A DNA stretch of 42,199 nt, taken from contig CALGAM010000144.1 of assembly GCA_937951935.1 (NCBI GenBank), positions 1 to 42,199 of the forward strand, read 5' to 3'. This document shows positions 15,115 to 26,814 of the stretch, piece by piece. Position numbers and translations under genes: made by a program. Position 1 is the stretch's first letter. The number at the start of each line of letters is the position of its first letter. The stretch comes from an uncultured Micromonospora sp. GTDB lineage: Bacteria > Actinomycetota > Actinomycetes > Mycobacteriales > Micromonosporaceae. Below the pieces are notes generated by a model. The model did not search any database. It worked only from the letters and a program-made list of their open reading frames with translations, and was not told where the DNA came from.

Positions 15115-16499
15115 TACCGCCTGCCGAACACGACCGGTACGCCGGCGGCCGGCCGCATCGTGATCAGCGGGACCAGCCTGAGATCCTCCTCGACCGCGGT
15201 CAGCCGGAAACGGCTGAGGATCGCCCGCAGCAGCACCTCGGACTCCAGCATCGCGAAGTGCTCGCCGATGCAGTGCCGTGGCCCACCCCCGAACGGGAAG
15301 TACGCGTACCGGGGCCGGTCCTGCGGCCCGAGGAACCGCTCGGGCCGGAACACGTCGGGTTCCGGCCAGAACTCCGGATGCCGGTGCGTCACCCACGGCG
15401 AGACCAGGACCATGCTCCCCCGGGGGATGAACCACCCACCGATCTCGGTGTCGGCGTGCGCCCGGCGCTCGGTCATGTACGCCGGCGGTCGCAGTCGCAG
15501 CCCCTCGGAGAGCGTCGCGTTGAGCAGGTTCCGGCTCGGCTCGTCCGACTCGGGCGCACGCGCCGCCTCCGCCACCCGGTCCTGGACCTCCGGGTGCCGG
15601 CCGAGCAGGTGCAGCGTGAAGGTGAGCGCCGCGGCGCTGGTCTCGTGCCCGGCGAGCAGGATCACCAGTGCCTGGTCCCGGATCTCCTGGTCGGACAGGG
15701 GCGCGCCGGTGGCCGGGTCCCGCGCGGCCCGCAGCCGGGTCACGATGTCGTCGCCCGGGGCGTCCGGCTCCGGCCCGTCGCCCGGAGGCGTCGCGGGTCG
15801 CTCCCCCCGGCGCGCCAGGATGCGGTCGACGACCGCGTACTGCTCGTCGCGGGCGGCGGTGAACCGGCGGTTCGCCGGGGTCGGCAGGCCGAGCGGCGGC
15901 CGCAGCACCCGCATGGCCCGGTCGATGACGGCCGTGCCGGCGCGGGGGATCACCCGCAGCAGCGCCGGGATGGCGTCCTCGACGTCGTCGCCGAAGACGG
16001 CCCGCCCGATCACCCGCACGGTGTACTGGTGCATGAGCCGGTGCAGGTCCACCTGGTTGCCGAGGTGGCGGGTCACGTCGTCGACGACGCGTTCCGCCTC
16101 GGCCGCCATCACCTCGCGGTAGCCCCGCACCCGCCGGGCGGTGAACAGCGGTTGCAGGGTGCGCCGCTGCCGGACCCAGACGTCGCCGTCGGTGGTCAGC
16201 AGGCCGTCGCCGATGAGCTCCCGCAGCACACCGAAGGTGGTGCCGTCCCGGCCGAACGCCCGGTCGGTCAGCACCTGGTGCACGCCGTCGGGGTGGTACA
16301 CCGCGACGTACCGCCGCCGGAGCGCCTTCGGACCCCGGGCCGGCCCGATCCGGTACGACACCAGGTCGCCGTACCGCCGGAAGCCGTCCATCAGCGTGCC
16401 GAGCACGTCGCGACGCAGTTCCGGGGCCATGCCCAGCAGCGGGTGCCCCGCCGGGCCGGGAATCTCCGTCGGGAGGTACCCGGCCCGCAGCGCGGTCAT
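15114..16499 (-). CDS. cytochrome P450, last gene of polyketide operon
   Basis: This 461-aa P450 has all key motifs: I-helix AGHETS with the acid and Thr, K-helix ExxR in SEGLRLRPP, PERF in VFRPERFLGP, and haem loop FPFGGGPRHCIGEHFA with Cys410 as thiolate ligand. The larger size and the FGGGPRHCIGEHFA form put it nearer to fatty-acid or carotenoid-type (CYP110/120-like) enzymes than to the CYP105/107 group. The N-terminus lacks a membrane anchor. It starts at ATG 16499, overlapping the stop of the membrane-protein gene by ATGA. It probably oxidises the polyketide chain made by the upstream genes (inference). No ferredoxin or reductase is encoded nearby. Confidence 0.92.
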   Translation of the reverse strand: MTALRAGYLPTEIPGPAGHPLLGMAPELRRDVLGTLMDGFRRYGDLVSYRIGPARGPKALRRRYVAVYHPDGVHQVLTDRAFGRDGTTFGVLRELIGDGLLTTDGDVWVRQRRTLQPLFTARRVRGYREVMAAEAERVVDDVTRHLGNQVDLHRLMHQYTVRVIGRAVFGDDVEDAIPALLRVIPRAGTAVIDRAMRVLRPPLGLPTPANRRFTAARDEQYAVVDRILARRGERPATPPGDGPEPDAPGDDIVTRLRAARDPATGAPLSDQEIRDQALVILLAGHETSAAALTFTLHLLGRHPEVQDRVAEAARAPESDEPSRNLLNATLSEGLRLRPPAYMTERRAHADTEIGGWFIPRGSMVLVSPWVTHRHPEFWPEPDVFRPERFLGPQDRPRYAYFPFGGGPRHCIGEHFAMLESEVLLRAILSRFRLTAVEEDLRLVPLITMRPAAGVPVVFGRR

Positions 16500-17383
16500 C
16501 GGTGCCCTCTCCCGTGGGCGAGCGCCTGCGGCAGGGCCAGGAAGCGACCGGTCAGCCCGGCCACCAGCAGGCACACCAGCGTGACCAGGTAGACCCAGGT
16601 GAGCACCGAGCCCCAGCGCACGTCGTCCGAGTACCGGACCAGCGCGATCAGACCGAGCGTGCTCAGCGTGACGTCGGTGAAGAAGCCGGCCTTCAGCCGA
16701 CGCACGTCGCGCTCCCACACCGCCTGGAACGAGGCCACCCCGAAGGTGAAGAGCCAGGCGGAGAGCGCCCGCGCGTCCAGCGGGGTGACGGGCCAGACCC
16801 AGTGGTCGGCCATGCTCTCCGGCGCGACCCACAGCGGCACCGCCAGTCCGACCAGGACCACGCCCATGATGCTGGTCGGGATCGACACGTCCGGCCCCAT
16901 GGGGGCCTGCGGCGGGCCGTCCGTGCCGGGCTCACGGCGCTGGCGCAGCCACACCACGAGGGCCAGCACCGGCGCCACCAGGTGCACGCCGAGCCAGAAC
17001 CAGGCGTACGCCCCGGAGCCGGTCTCGGCGCCGCCGAACGGGAACTCGTCCCAGTGCAGGACCGTCACGACCAGCATCACGCCGAGCAGCACGGCCGGGG
17101 CGAAGAGGGTGGCACGGGCGTTCACCCAGTCGCGTTCGAGCAGGGTCAGCGAGAGCATGACCACGGCGGCGGTGTACCCGGCGCCGAGGGTCGCGGCGGT
17201 CAGCGCCGACCCGGTCTGCCAGGCGAAGTAATCGCCCGTCGAGCCGCTCAACAGGTAGAGCGGGACGGCGCAGGCGATTGAGAACGCCAGCACGGGCCAG
17301 AAGTACGCCACCCGCACCAGCGGGGCGACCGGCCGCTGGGCGGCCGCCGTGTGCGTGGGGGACGGAGAGGTACGGGTCGTCAT
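16496..17383 (-). CDS. eight-TM membrane protein in polyketide operon
   Basis: This 295-aa protein has about eight hydrophobic helices: FWPVLAFSIACAVPLYLL near residue 29, then near 60, 90, 125, 170, 205, 235 and 260. The N-terminal 20 residues are Ser/Thr-rich and polar. I recognise no transporter or enzyme signature. It overlaps the KS gene upstream (17380-17383) and the P450 gene downstream (16496-16499) by ATGA, so it is translated with them. It might anchor or assist the P450 or handle a lipid-like product in the membrane; this is inference from position only. Confidence 0.8.
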   Translation of the reverse strand: MTTRTSPSPTHTAAAQRPVAPLVRVAYFWPVLAFSIACAVPLYLLSGSTGDYFAWQTGSALTAATLGAGYTAAVVMLSLTLLERDWVNARATLFAPAVLLGVMLVVTVLHWDEFPFGGAETGSGAYAWFWLGVHLVAPVLALVVWLRQRREPGTDGPPQAPMGPDVSIPTSIMGVVLVGLAVPLWVAPESMADHWVWPVTPLDARALSAWLFTFGVASFQAVWERDVRRLKAGFFTDVTLSTLGLIALVRYSDDVRWGSVLTWVYLVTLVCLLVAGLTGRFLALPQALAHGRGHR

Positions 17384-20274
17384 CGGGTTGCTCCCATAGC
17401 GGTCGTGGCCGTCGGATCGGTGGTGGTGCGGTCGGTGGCGCCGGCCAGCAGCCGGGCCGCGAGCTGCGCCTTGGCGATCAGCTCGTCGGGTGTGCCGTAC
17501 GCGATGGCGATGCGGTAGCGGTTCCGGTCGTCCGGGATGAGGTGGCCGACGGGTCGCCCGTCCCGGCGTGCCAGCCGTTGGAGCTGGCTCGCGAGTTCCG
17601 CGATGGTGTCGCCGGTGGCGAAGGCGATCCCGGTGGAGACCGGTGCCGGCTCGGTCCCGCCGCCGGCCGGTCCGTCACCCGCCGCGGGCGGCACCCCGTC
17701 GACCGTCGGGGACGGCGCGTCGACCGCCGGCTCGGGCGTGGCGGCCGGCGGTTCCGCCCCGGCGCGGGTCACCGCGAACCGGTACCCGGGACCGTGCAGC
17801 GCCGGCGTCTCCAGCCAGCGCCCCCGGTCGTCCGGGTCGGTGCGCAGGGCCGCGACCGCGTCGAGCAGCCGTACGGCCGCCTCGGCACCGAAGTAGAACG
17901 GCCGGCCCGCCTCGGCGACCGGGGCCCGTACCTCGACGCGGGTCGCCGGGTGCAGCACCGCGTGCACGTGTTCCTCCGGTGTCACGGCCGAGAGCGGCTT
18001 GAGGACGAAGAACACCGCCGCCTCGCCCGGCACGAGACCGTCGACCGGCTGCCCGGCCGCGGCGAGGCGGCGCTCGTACAGCCGGGTGAACTCGGGCGCC
18101 AGGTTGGCGTGCAGGCCGCCGACCAGGGCGACCGACGACTCGCCGCGGGCGAGGAAGCGGACCGCGAAGTCCAGGGCCGCCGGGAACGAGCAGACGTCCT
18201 CGTCCACGGCCATGGCCGGGCCGCGCAGGTCGAACAGGTTGGCGATCCGGCCGGCCGTGATGTTGTCCATGTAGCCGGGCAGCGCGTCCTCGCGGGTCGG
18301 CGCCACGTGTCCGTTGATCCGCTCGGTGTACGAGCCGACGATCTCGTCGCGGACGGCCTGGTCGAGGTCGCGGAAGCCGGGGACGCCGGCCAGCGCCCTG
18401 GTGTACTCCACCGAGCGGATGCGGTAGTTACGCAGCAGCGCGGCCTCCAGCCCGCACACCATGCCGAGGAAGATCGAGGCCTCCCGCCGCTGCTCCGGCG
18501 AGCCGCCCCAGTCGGTGAGCGCGCTGTCGGCGGCCATCACCGCCATGAGCTGCGCGCGGTCGATCTGGTCCAGCACGGTCGGCGGGATCCGGTACTTCTT
18601 CCAGGGGAAGTCCAGGTTCTGGACCACCGCGCCGCGCCAGGTGCCGTCCGGGTCGTGCACGCGGGCCGCGTCCGGGTACCAGCGGTCGGCCGGGAAGCCG
18701 GTCACGCCCGCGTCGGCCGGCCGGTCCGGCCGCACCTCGTCCAGCCCGCGCGCGTACGGGGTCACGCAGCCGACTCCCACCACGGCGACCGGCTCGGCGG
18801 TGGCCTCCCCGGTCACCGGCGAGAGGGCGTCGCCCGGCGCGTGCCACGCCGGGTCGTACTGCTCGACCACGATGCTGGTGTTCACCCCGCCGAAGCCGAA
18901 CGCGTTGGACAGCGCCCGACGGGGACGGGACGCGACCGCCGGCCAGGGCCGCGGCTCGGTGACGACCGTGAACGGCGACTCGTCCAGCCGCATGGCGGGC
19001 GGTGGTGCGGTGAAGTTGTGGGTCGGCGGCAGCGTCTCCCGGCGGAACGCCTCCAGAATCTTGATCAGGTTGGCCATGCCGGCCGCGGAGAACGTGTGTC
19101 CGATCTGCGCCTTGACCGAGCCGATCGGCACCGACCCGGGTGCGACCGGGCGGCCGTCGAAGACCTCCCGCAGGGAGGAGATCTCGACCACGTCGCCGGT
19201 GGGCGTCGAGGTCGCGTGGGTCTCCACGTAGTCCAGGTCCTCGGGTGCGACGCCGGCCAGCTCCAGCGCCCGCCGCATCGCCGCGACCTGGCCCCGCGAC
19301 GAGGGGGCGTAGATCGCCTTGCCCTTGCCGTCACAGCGGGTCGCCACGCCGCGGATGACGCCGAAGATCCGGTCGCCGTCCCGGACCGCGTCGTCCAGCC
19401 GCCGCAGCAGGACCGTCCCGGCGCCCTCGCCGGGAATCAGGCCGTCGGCGCCCGCGTCCAGCGGGGCGCTGTGCGTGGCCGACAGGCCGCCGATCTTGGC
19501 GAAGCAGACGTTGCCGGTGACGCTCATGTTGCCGAGCACGCCGGTGGCGATGACCGTCGGGTACGTGCGGTCCTGCAGGTACTTCACGGCCACGTCCACG
19601 ATGGACAGCCCCGAGGCGCAGGCCGCGTCGGCGACCACCGCCTGCCCGGACAGGCCCAGCAGGCGGGCCACGGCACCGGCCAGGTCGGTCTGGAACGCGG
19701 TGGCGGCGGGCACCCGCTCCGGGTCCGGGAACCGGGCGAGCATCTCCTCGCGCAGGCCCCGCGTGATGGCGTCCCGCTCGTCCTCCGGCAGCGCCCGGAA
19801 CGCGGCGCTGCCGGCGATGTCGTGGGCCACCTCGGCGGTCCGGGCCGCCAGCGACATGTTCAGGAACTGCTCGTCGCCGAGCATGTTGCCGACGAACAAC
19901 GCCGTGCCGGCCCGCAGCCGGCTCGCCGGGTAGCCGGCCCGGTCCGCGGCCTGCAGCACGGTGTCGAGCACCATCAGCTCGGTCCGGTTCAGTTCGGCCA
20001 GCCGCTCGGCGGCCAGGTGGTGGCCCGGGGAACGGGTCGGCGGTCCGGGGAACCGGTAGTCGTCGAGGAAGGCGCCGTAGCGGCAGTAGGTACGGTCCTC
20101 GACCGAGCGGTCCTCGGCGTGGTACGTGCGCCAGTCCCAGCGCTCCGGCGGCGGCGTGGCGATGCCGCTGCGCCCGGAGACGATGTTGTTCCAGTACGCG
20201 TCCGGGTCGTATGAGTCGGGTGGGAAGACACAGCCATAGCCCACGATGGCGATGGCGTCGAAGTCGGCCGACAC
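17380..20274 (-). CDS. ketosynthase with truncated second KS/CLF-like domain (PUFA-synthase-like)
   Basis: This 964-aa protein holds a complete ketosynthase at residues 5-470, with Cys219 (ADAACASG), His353 (ETHATST) and His393 (KAQIGHTFSAAG), plus FGFGGVN at 459-465. A second KS-like segment (495-780) has the N-lobe start (VAVVGVGCVTPYARG) and VDEDVCSFPAALDFA around Cys695, but lacks both catalytic-His motifs; it ends after a GLVPGEAAVFFVLKP-like strand. It thus looks like the chain-length-factor-like half seen in PfaC-type PUFA synthases, shortened. The rest is a Pro/Ala linker and a short alpha-beta tail (IAIAYGTPDELIAKAQLAARLL). Start is GTG 20274 with AGGAGGGA upstream. It supplies condensation activity in trans to the AT-ACP-KR-DH protein. 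Confidence 0.88.
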   Translation of the reverse strand: MSADFDAIAIVGYGCVFPPDSYDPDAYWNNIVSGRSGIATPPPERWDWRTYHAEDRSVEDRTYCRYGAFLDDYRFPGPPTRSPGHHLAAERLAELNRTELMVLDTVLQAADRAGYPASRLRAGTALFVGNMLGDEQFLNMSLAARTAEVAHDIAGSAAFRALPEDERDAITRGLREEMLARFPDPERVPAATAFQTDLAGAVARLLGLSGQAVVADAACASGLSIVDVAVKYLQDRTYPTVIATGVLGNMSVTGNVCFAKIGGLSATHSAPLDAGADGLIPGEGAGTVLLRRLDDAVRDGDRIFGVIRGVATRCDGKGKAIYAPSSRGQVAAMRRALELAGVAPEDLDYVETHATSTPTGDVVEISSLREVFDGRPVAPGSVPIGSVKAQIGHTFSAAGMANLIKILEAFRRETLPPTHNFTAPPPAMRLDESPFTVVTEPRPWPAVASRPRRALSNAFGFGGVNTSIVVEQYDPAWHAPGDALSPVTGEATAEPVAVVGVGCVTPYARGLDEVRPDRPADAGVTGFPADRWYPDAARVHDPDGTWRGAVVQNLDFPWKKYRIPPTVLDQIDRAQLMAVMAADSALTDWGGSPEQRREASIFLGMVCGLEAALLRNYRIRSVEYTRALAGVPGFRDLDQAVRDEIVGSYTERINGHVAPTREDALPGYMDNITAGRIANLFDLRGPAMAVDEDVCSFPAALDFAVRFLARGESSVALVGGLHANLAPEFTRLYERRLAAAGQPVDGLVPGEAAVFFVLKPLSAVTPEEHVHAVLHPATRVEVRAPVAEAGRPFYFGAEAAVRLLDAVAALRTDPDDRGRWLETPALHGPGYRFAVTRAGAEPPAATPEPAVDAPSPTVDGVPPAAGDGPAGGGTEPAPVSTGIAFATGDTIAELASQLQRLARRDGRPVGHLIPDDRNRYRIAIAYGTPDELIAKAQLAARLLAGATDRTTTDPTATTAMGATR

Positions 20275-20303
20275 GGCGGGTCCCTCCTGGGGGCGGATCG
20301 GAT

Positions 20304-20335
20304 CTCCGGGCCGCCGGGTGCCCGGCGGCCCGGAG
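20304..20335 (-). promoter_or_regulatory. intercistronic hairpin before the KS gene
   Basis: Perfect inverted repeat with 15-bp arms (20304-20318, 20321-20335) and almost no loop, in the 91-bp gap between the AT-ACP-KR-DH gene and the KS gene. It may attenuate, or protect mRNA ends, to set the ratio of the two subunits. A full terminator would cut the operon. Confidence 0.65.
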
Positions 20336-20365
20336 TCGGTCGGTGGATCAGGGAGATGCGGCGGA

Positions 20366-24925
<4,560 letters not shown>

Positions 24926-24937
24926 GTCGCGTCCCTT

Positions 24938-26128
24938 TCAGGAGAGAATGCCGTGTCGGCGGGCGGCGGCGCCGAGCATCTCCAGCGCCCGGTCGATGTC
25001 GTCGTCCTCCATCGCGGCGGTGACGGTGGCGCGGAACCGGCTGCTGTTGCGCGGCACGGCGGGGAAGATCGCGCAGGCCACGTAGAGACCGTCGTCGAGC
25101 AGCTCGCGGGCCATCCGCAGCGCCTTCATGTCGTCGCCGATCAGGATCGGCACCACCGGCGTGACGCTGCCCATCACCTCGAAGCCCTGCTCCAGCAGGC
25201 CGGCGCGGAACCGGGCGGTGTTGCGCCACAGCTTGGTGATCCGCCAGGGCTCCCGCTCCATCAGGTCCATCGCGGCCAGCACCCCGGCCACGGTGACCGC
25301 CGGCAGGCTGGCGTTGAACAGGTACGCGTGCGCGGAGTGTCGGATGTACTCGATGACGTCCCGCTCGCCGACGACGAACCCGCCGACCCCGGCCAGCGAC
25401 TTGCTGAACGTGCCCATCACCAGGTCGGGCCGGACGCCGAGGTGTTCCACCGCGCCCAGGCCGCGCTCGCCCAGGACCCCGAGCCCGTGCGCCTCGTCCA
25501 CCAGCAGCATCGCGCCGTACCGCTCGGCCAGCTTGGAGATCTCGTCCAGCGGCGCGATCTCACCGTCCATCGAGTACACCCCGTCGACGACGAGGAATTT
25601 CTTGGGCGCGTCGGCGTTGCGCTGGAAGACGTACTCCAGCTTCTCCATCGAGTTGTGCGCGAAGATCTTGACGTTGCCCTCGGAAAGCCGGCAGCCGTCA
25701 AGAATGCTCATGTGGTTGAACTGGTCTGTGATGACCACCGTGTCCGCGTCGCAGAGGGCGGAAATCGTTCCCAGGTTGGCCAGGTAACCGGAGCTGAAGA
25801 TGATGCCGGCCTCGGCGCCGTACCAATCCGCCAGCCGTTGTTCCAGCTCCAGGTGCAGGGTTGTGGTGCCGTTGTTCAGCCGGGCACCACAGGCGCTCGG
25901 ACCGAACTGGTCCAACGCCCGCTTCATGGCCTCGGTGATTTCCGGGTGGTTCGCGAGGCCGAGATAGTTGCTGCTCGTCAGCATCGTCACCGGACGACCG
26001 TCCAACTGGGCCTGCGCGCCCGGCGGTGACGAGAACGGCTGCTCGAACGTGTACAGGTTGTTTTCCCGCGCTTGCCGGACCCAGTCCAGCACCGACGACA
26101 GGGTGGCACGGTAGCTATCCGTAATCAC
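24938..26128 (-). CDS. alpha-oxoamine synthase (AONS/SPT-like), PLP-dependent
   Basis: This protein of about 396 aa belongs to the family of 8-amino-7-oxononanoate synthase, serine palmitoyltransferase and ALA synthase. It joins an acyl thioester to an amino acid with loss of CO2, giving a 2-amino ketone. PLP site: TFSKSLAGVGGF with Lys243; the cofactor Asp and His are in LLVDEAHGLGVLG, and the stacking His in FNHMSILDGCRL. The length is that of a stand-alone enzyme, with no fused ACP. GTG 26128 is preferred because GGAAGGGG lies just upstream; ATG 26161 would add 11 residues. It opens the leftward PKS operon, 12 bp from the AT-ACP-KR-DH gene, so it most likely takes the finished acyl chain from that ACP. 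The amino acid used cannot be read from the sequence. Confidence 0.9.
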   Translation of the reverse strand: MITDSYRATLSSVLDWVRQARENNLYTFEQPFSSPPGAQAQLDGRPVTMLTSSNYLGLANHPEITEAMKRALDQFGPSACGARLNNGTTTLHLELEQRLADWYGAEAGIIFSSGYLANLGTISALCDADTVVITDQFNHMSILDGCRLSEGNVKIFAHNSMEKLEYVFQRNADAPKKFLVVDGVYSMDGEIAPLDEISKLAERYGAMLLVDEAHGLGVLGERGLGAVEHLGVRPDLVMGTFSKSLAGVGGFVVGERDVIEYIRHSAHAYLFNASLPAVTVAGVLAAMDLMEREPWRITKLWRNTARFRAGLLEQGFEVMGSVTPVVPILIGDDMKALRMARELLDDGLYVACAIFPAVPRNSSRFRATVTAAMEDDDIDRALEMLGAAARRHGILS

Positions 26129-26350
26129 GGTCGCCCCTTCCAGCGCGTCTCCTCGACGCACATCAACGGGTCAGCAGCGACCACGACGCGCGTCGGCAAT
26201 ACCGAGCGAAAGGGCCGGTGGTAAGCGACACTGCAGGCGGCCCACCGTCGAGGTCACTGATACAGAGCCGGCAACGGGGGCGTTGGATACCGGTGAACCA
26301 AACTTTTCCGGGGGGATTTCTCGGCAACCCGGATGGCGTTCGGGCGGTGG
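26129..26350 (-). promoter_or_regulatory. probable promoter region of the oxoamine synthase/PKS operon
   Basis: This 222-base gap precedes the oxoamine synthase gene. The most AT-rich piece is at 26292-26324 (minus strand AAATCC ... GAAAAGTTTGGTTC). It would suit a promoter or operator, but no clear -35/-10 pair is seen. Confidence 0.35.
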
Positions 26351-26737
26351 CTACCTCCCGCCCGAGCGCTTCCGAAGAAATTTCAGAACCGCGTCGAGGG
26401 AACGCTCGACCACCCCGTCGCCGGGCTGGCCGACGGCCCGGCGGAGGTCGTCCATGGTGACGTCGGGCGCGGCCTCCGCGCCCGGTTCGGTCAGACTCGG
26501 CGCGTTATGCGGCTTAGTTGGTTCAGGCGAGGCACTTTCCCCGGGTTGCACACCTTGACGGTAACTCGCCGCCAGATCCGTCTCGGTATGATGTCGGATA
26601 CTTCGCACACGTGGCGCCGCCCGGGTGGTGCCGAACCTCCGCTGTAGCCACTCCCGCGCGCACCAGCGACCGGTGCCGCTCGCGCGTCGGGTGGTGGTCG
26701 GTTCGGGAGCGACGAGGGTTCGGAGCGCGGACGACAT
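26351..26737 (-). CDS. small hypothetical protein, 128 aa
   Basis: This is an open frame from ATG 26737 with a strong ribosome site (GGAGGAGG, seven bases upstream). The protein is polar and Arg-rich at the N-terminus (RRASGTGRWCAREWLQRRFG), Pro/Glu-rich in the middle and ends in a helical segment (MDDLRRAVGQPGDG then LDAVLKFLRKRS). There is no known domain, signal or membrane span. It lies between the MMPL terminator and the oxoamine synthase gene, in the same direction as both, so it could be the true first gene of the PKS operon. It could also be a chance frame in GC-rich DNA; the ribosome site is the main support. Confidence 0.4.
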   Translation of the reverse strand: MSSALRTLVAPEPTTTRRASGTGRWCAREWLQRRFGTTRAAPRVRSIRHHTETDLAASYRQGVQPGESASPEPTKPHNAPSLTEPGAEAAPDVTMDDLRRAVGQPGDGVVERSLDAVLKFLRKRSGGR

Positions 26738-26774
26738 GCTGGCCTCCTCCAGCTCAGGCACCATACGCCACGGG

Positions 26775-26805
26775 GTGTGGGGAGGCCGGCGCGGCCTCCC
26801 CACAC
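26775..26805 (-). terminator. terminator of the MMPL transporter gene
   Basis: Perfect inverted repeat, 14-bp arms (26775-26788, 26792-26805) with a 3-base loop, ten bases past the MMPL stop codon. It separates exporter transcription from the PKS operon. Confidence 0.85.
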
Positions 26806-26814
26806 CGCCGCGGG

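Noticed and set aside
14923..15435. N-terminal extension of the 14248-14922 membrane protein
   Set aside because: It would read through the 20-bp-arm terminator and into the P450 gene, and is Pro/Arg-rich without homology-like features.
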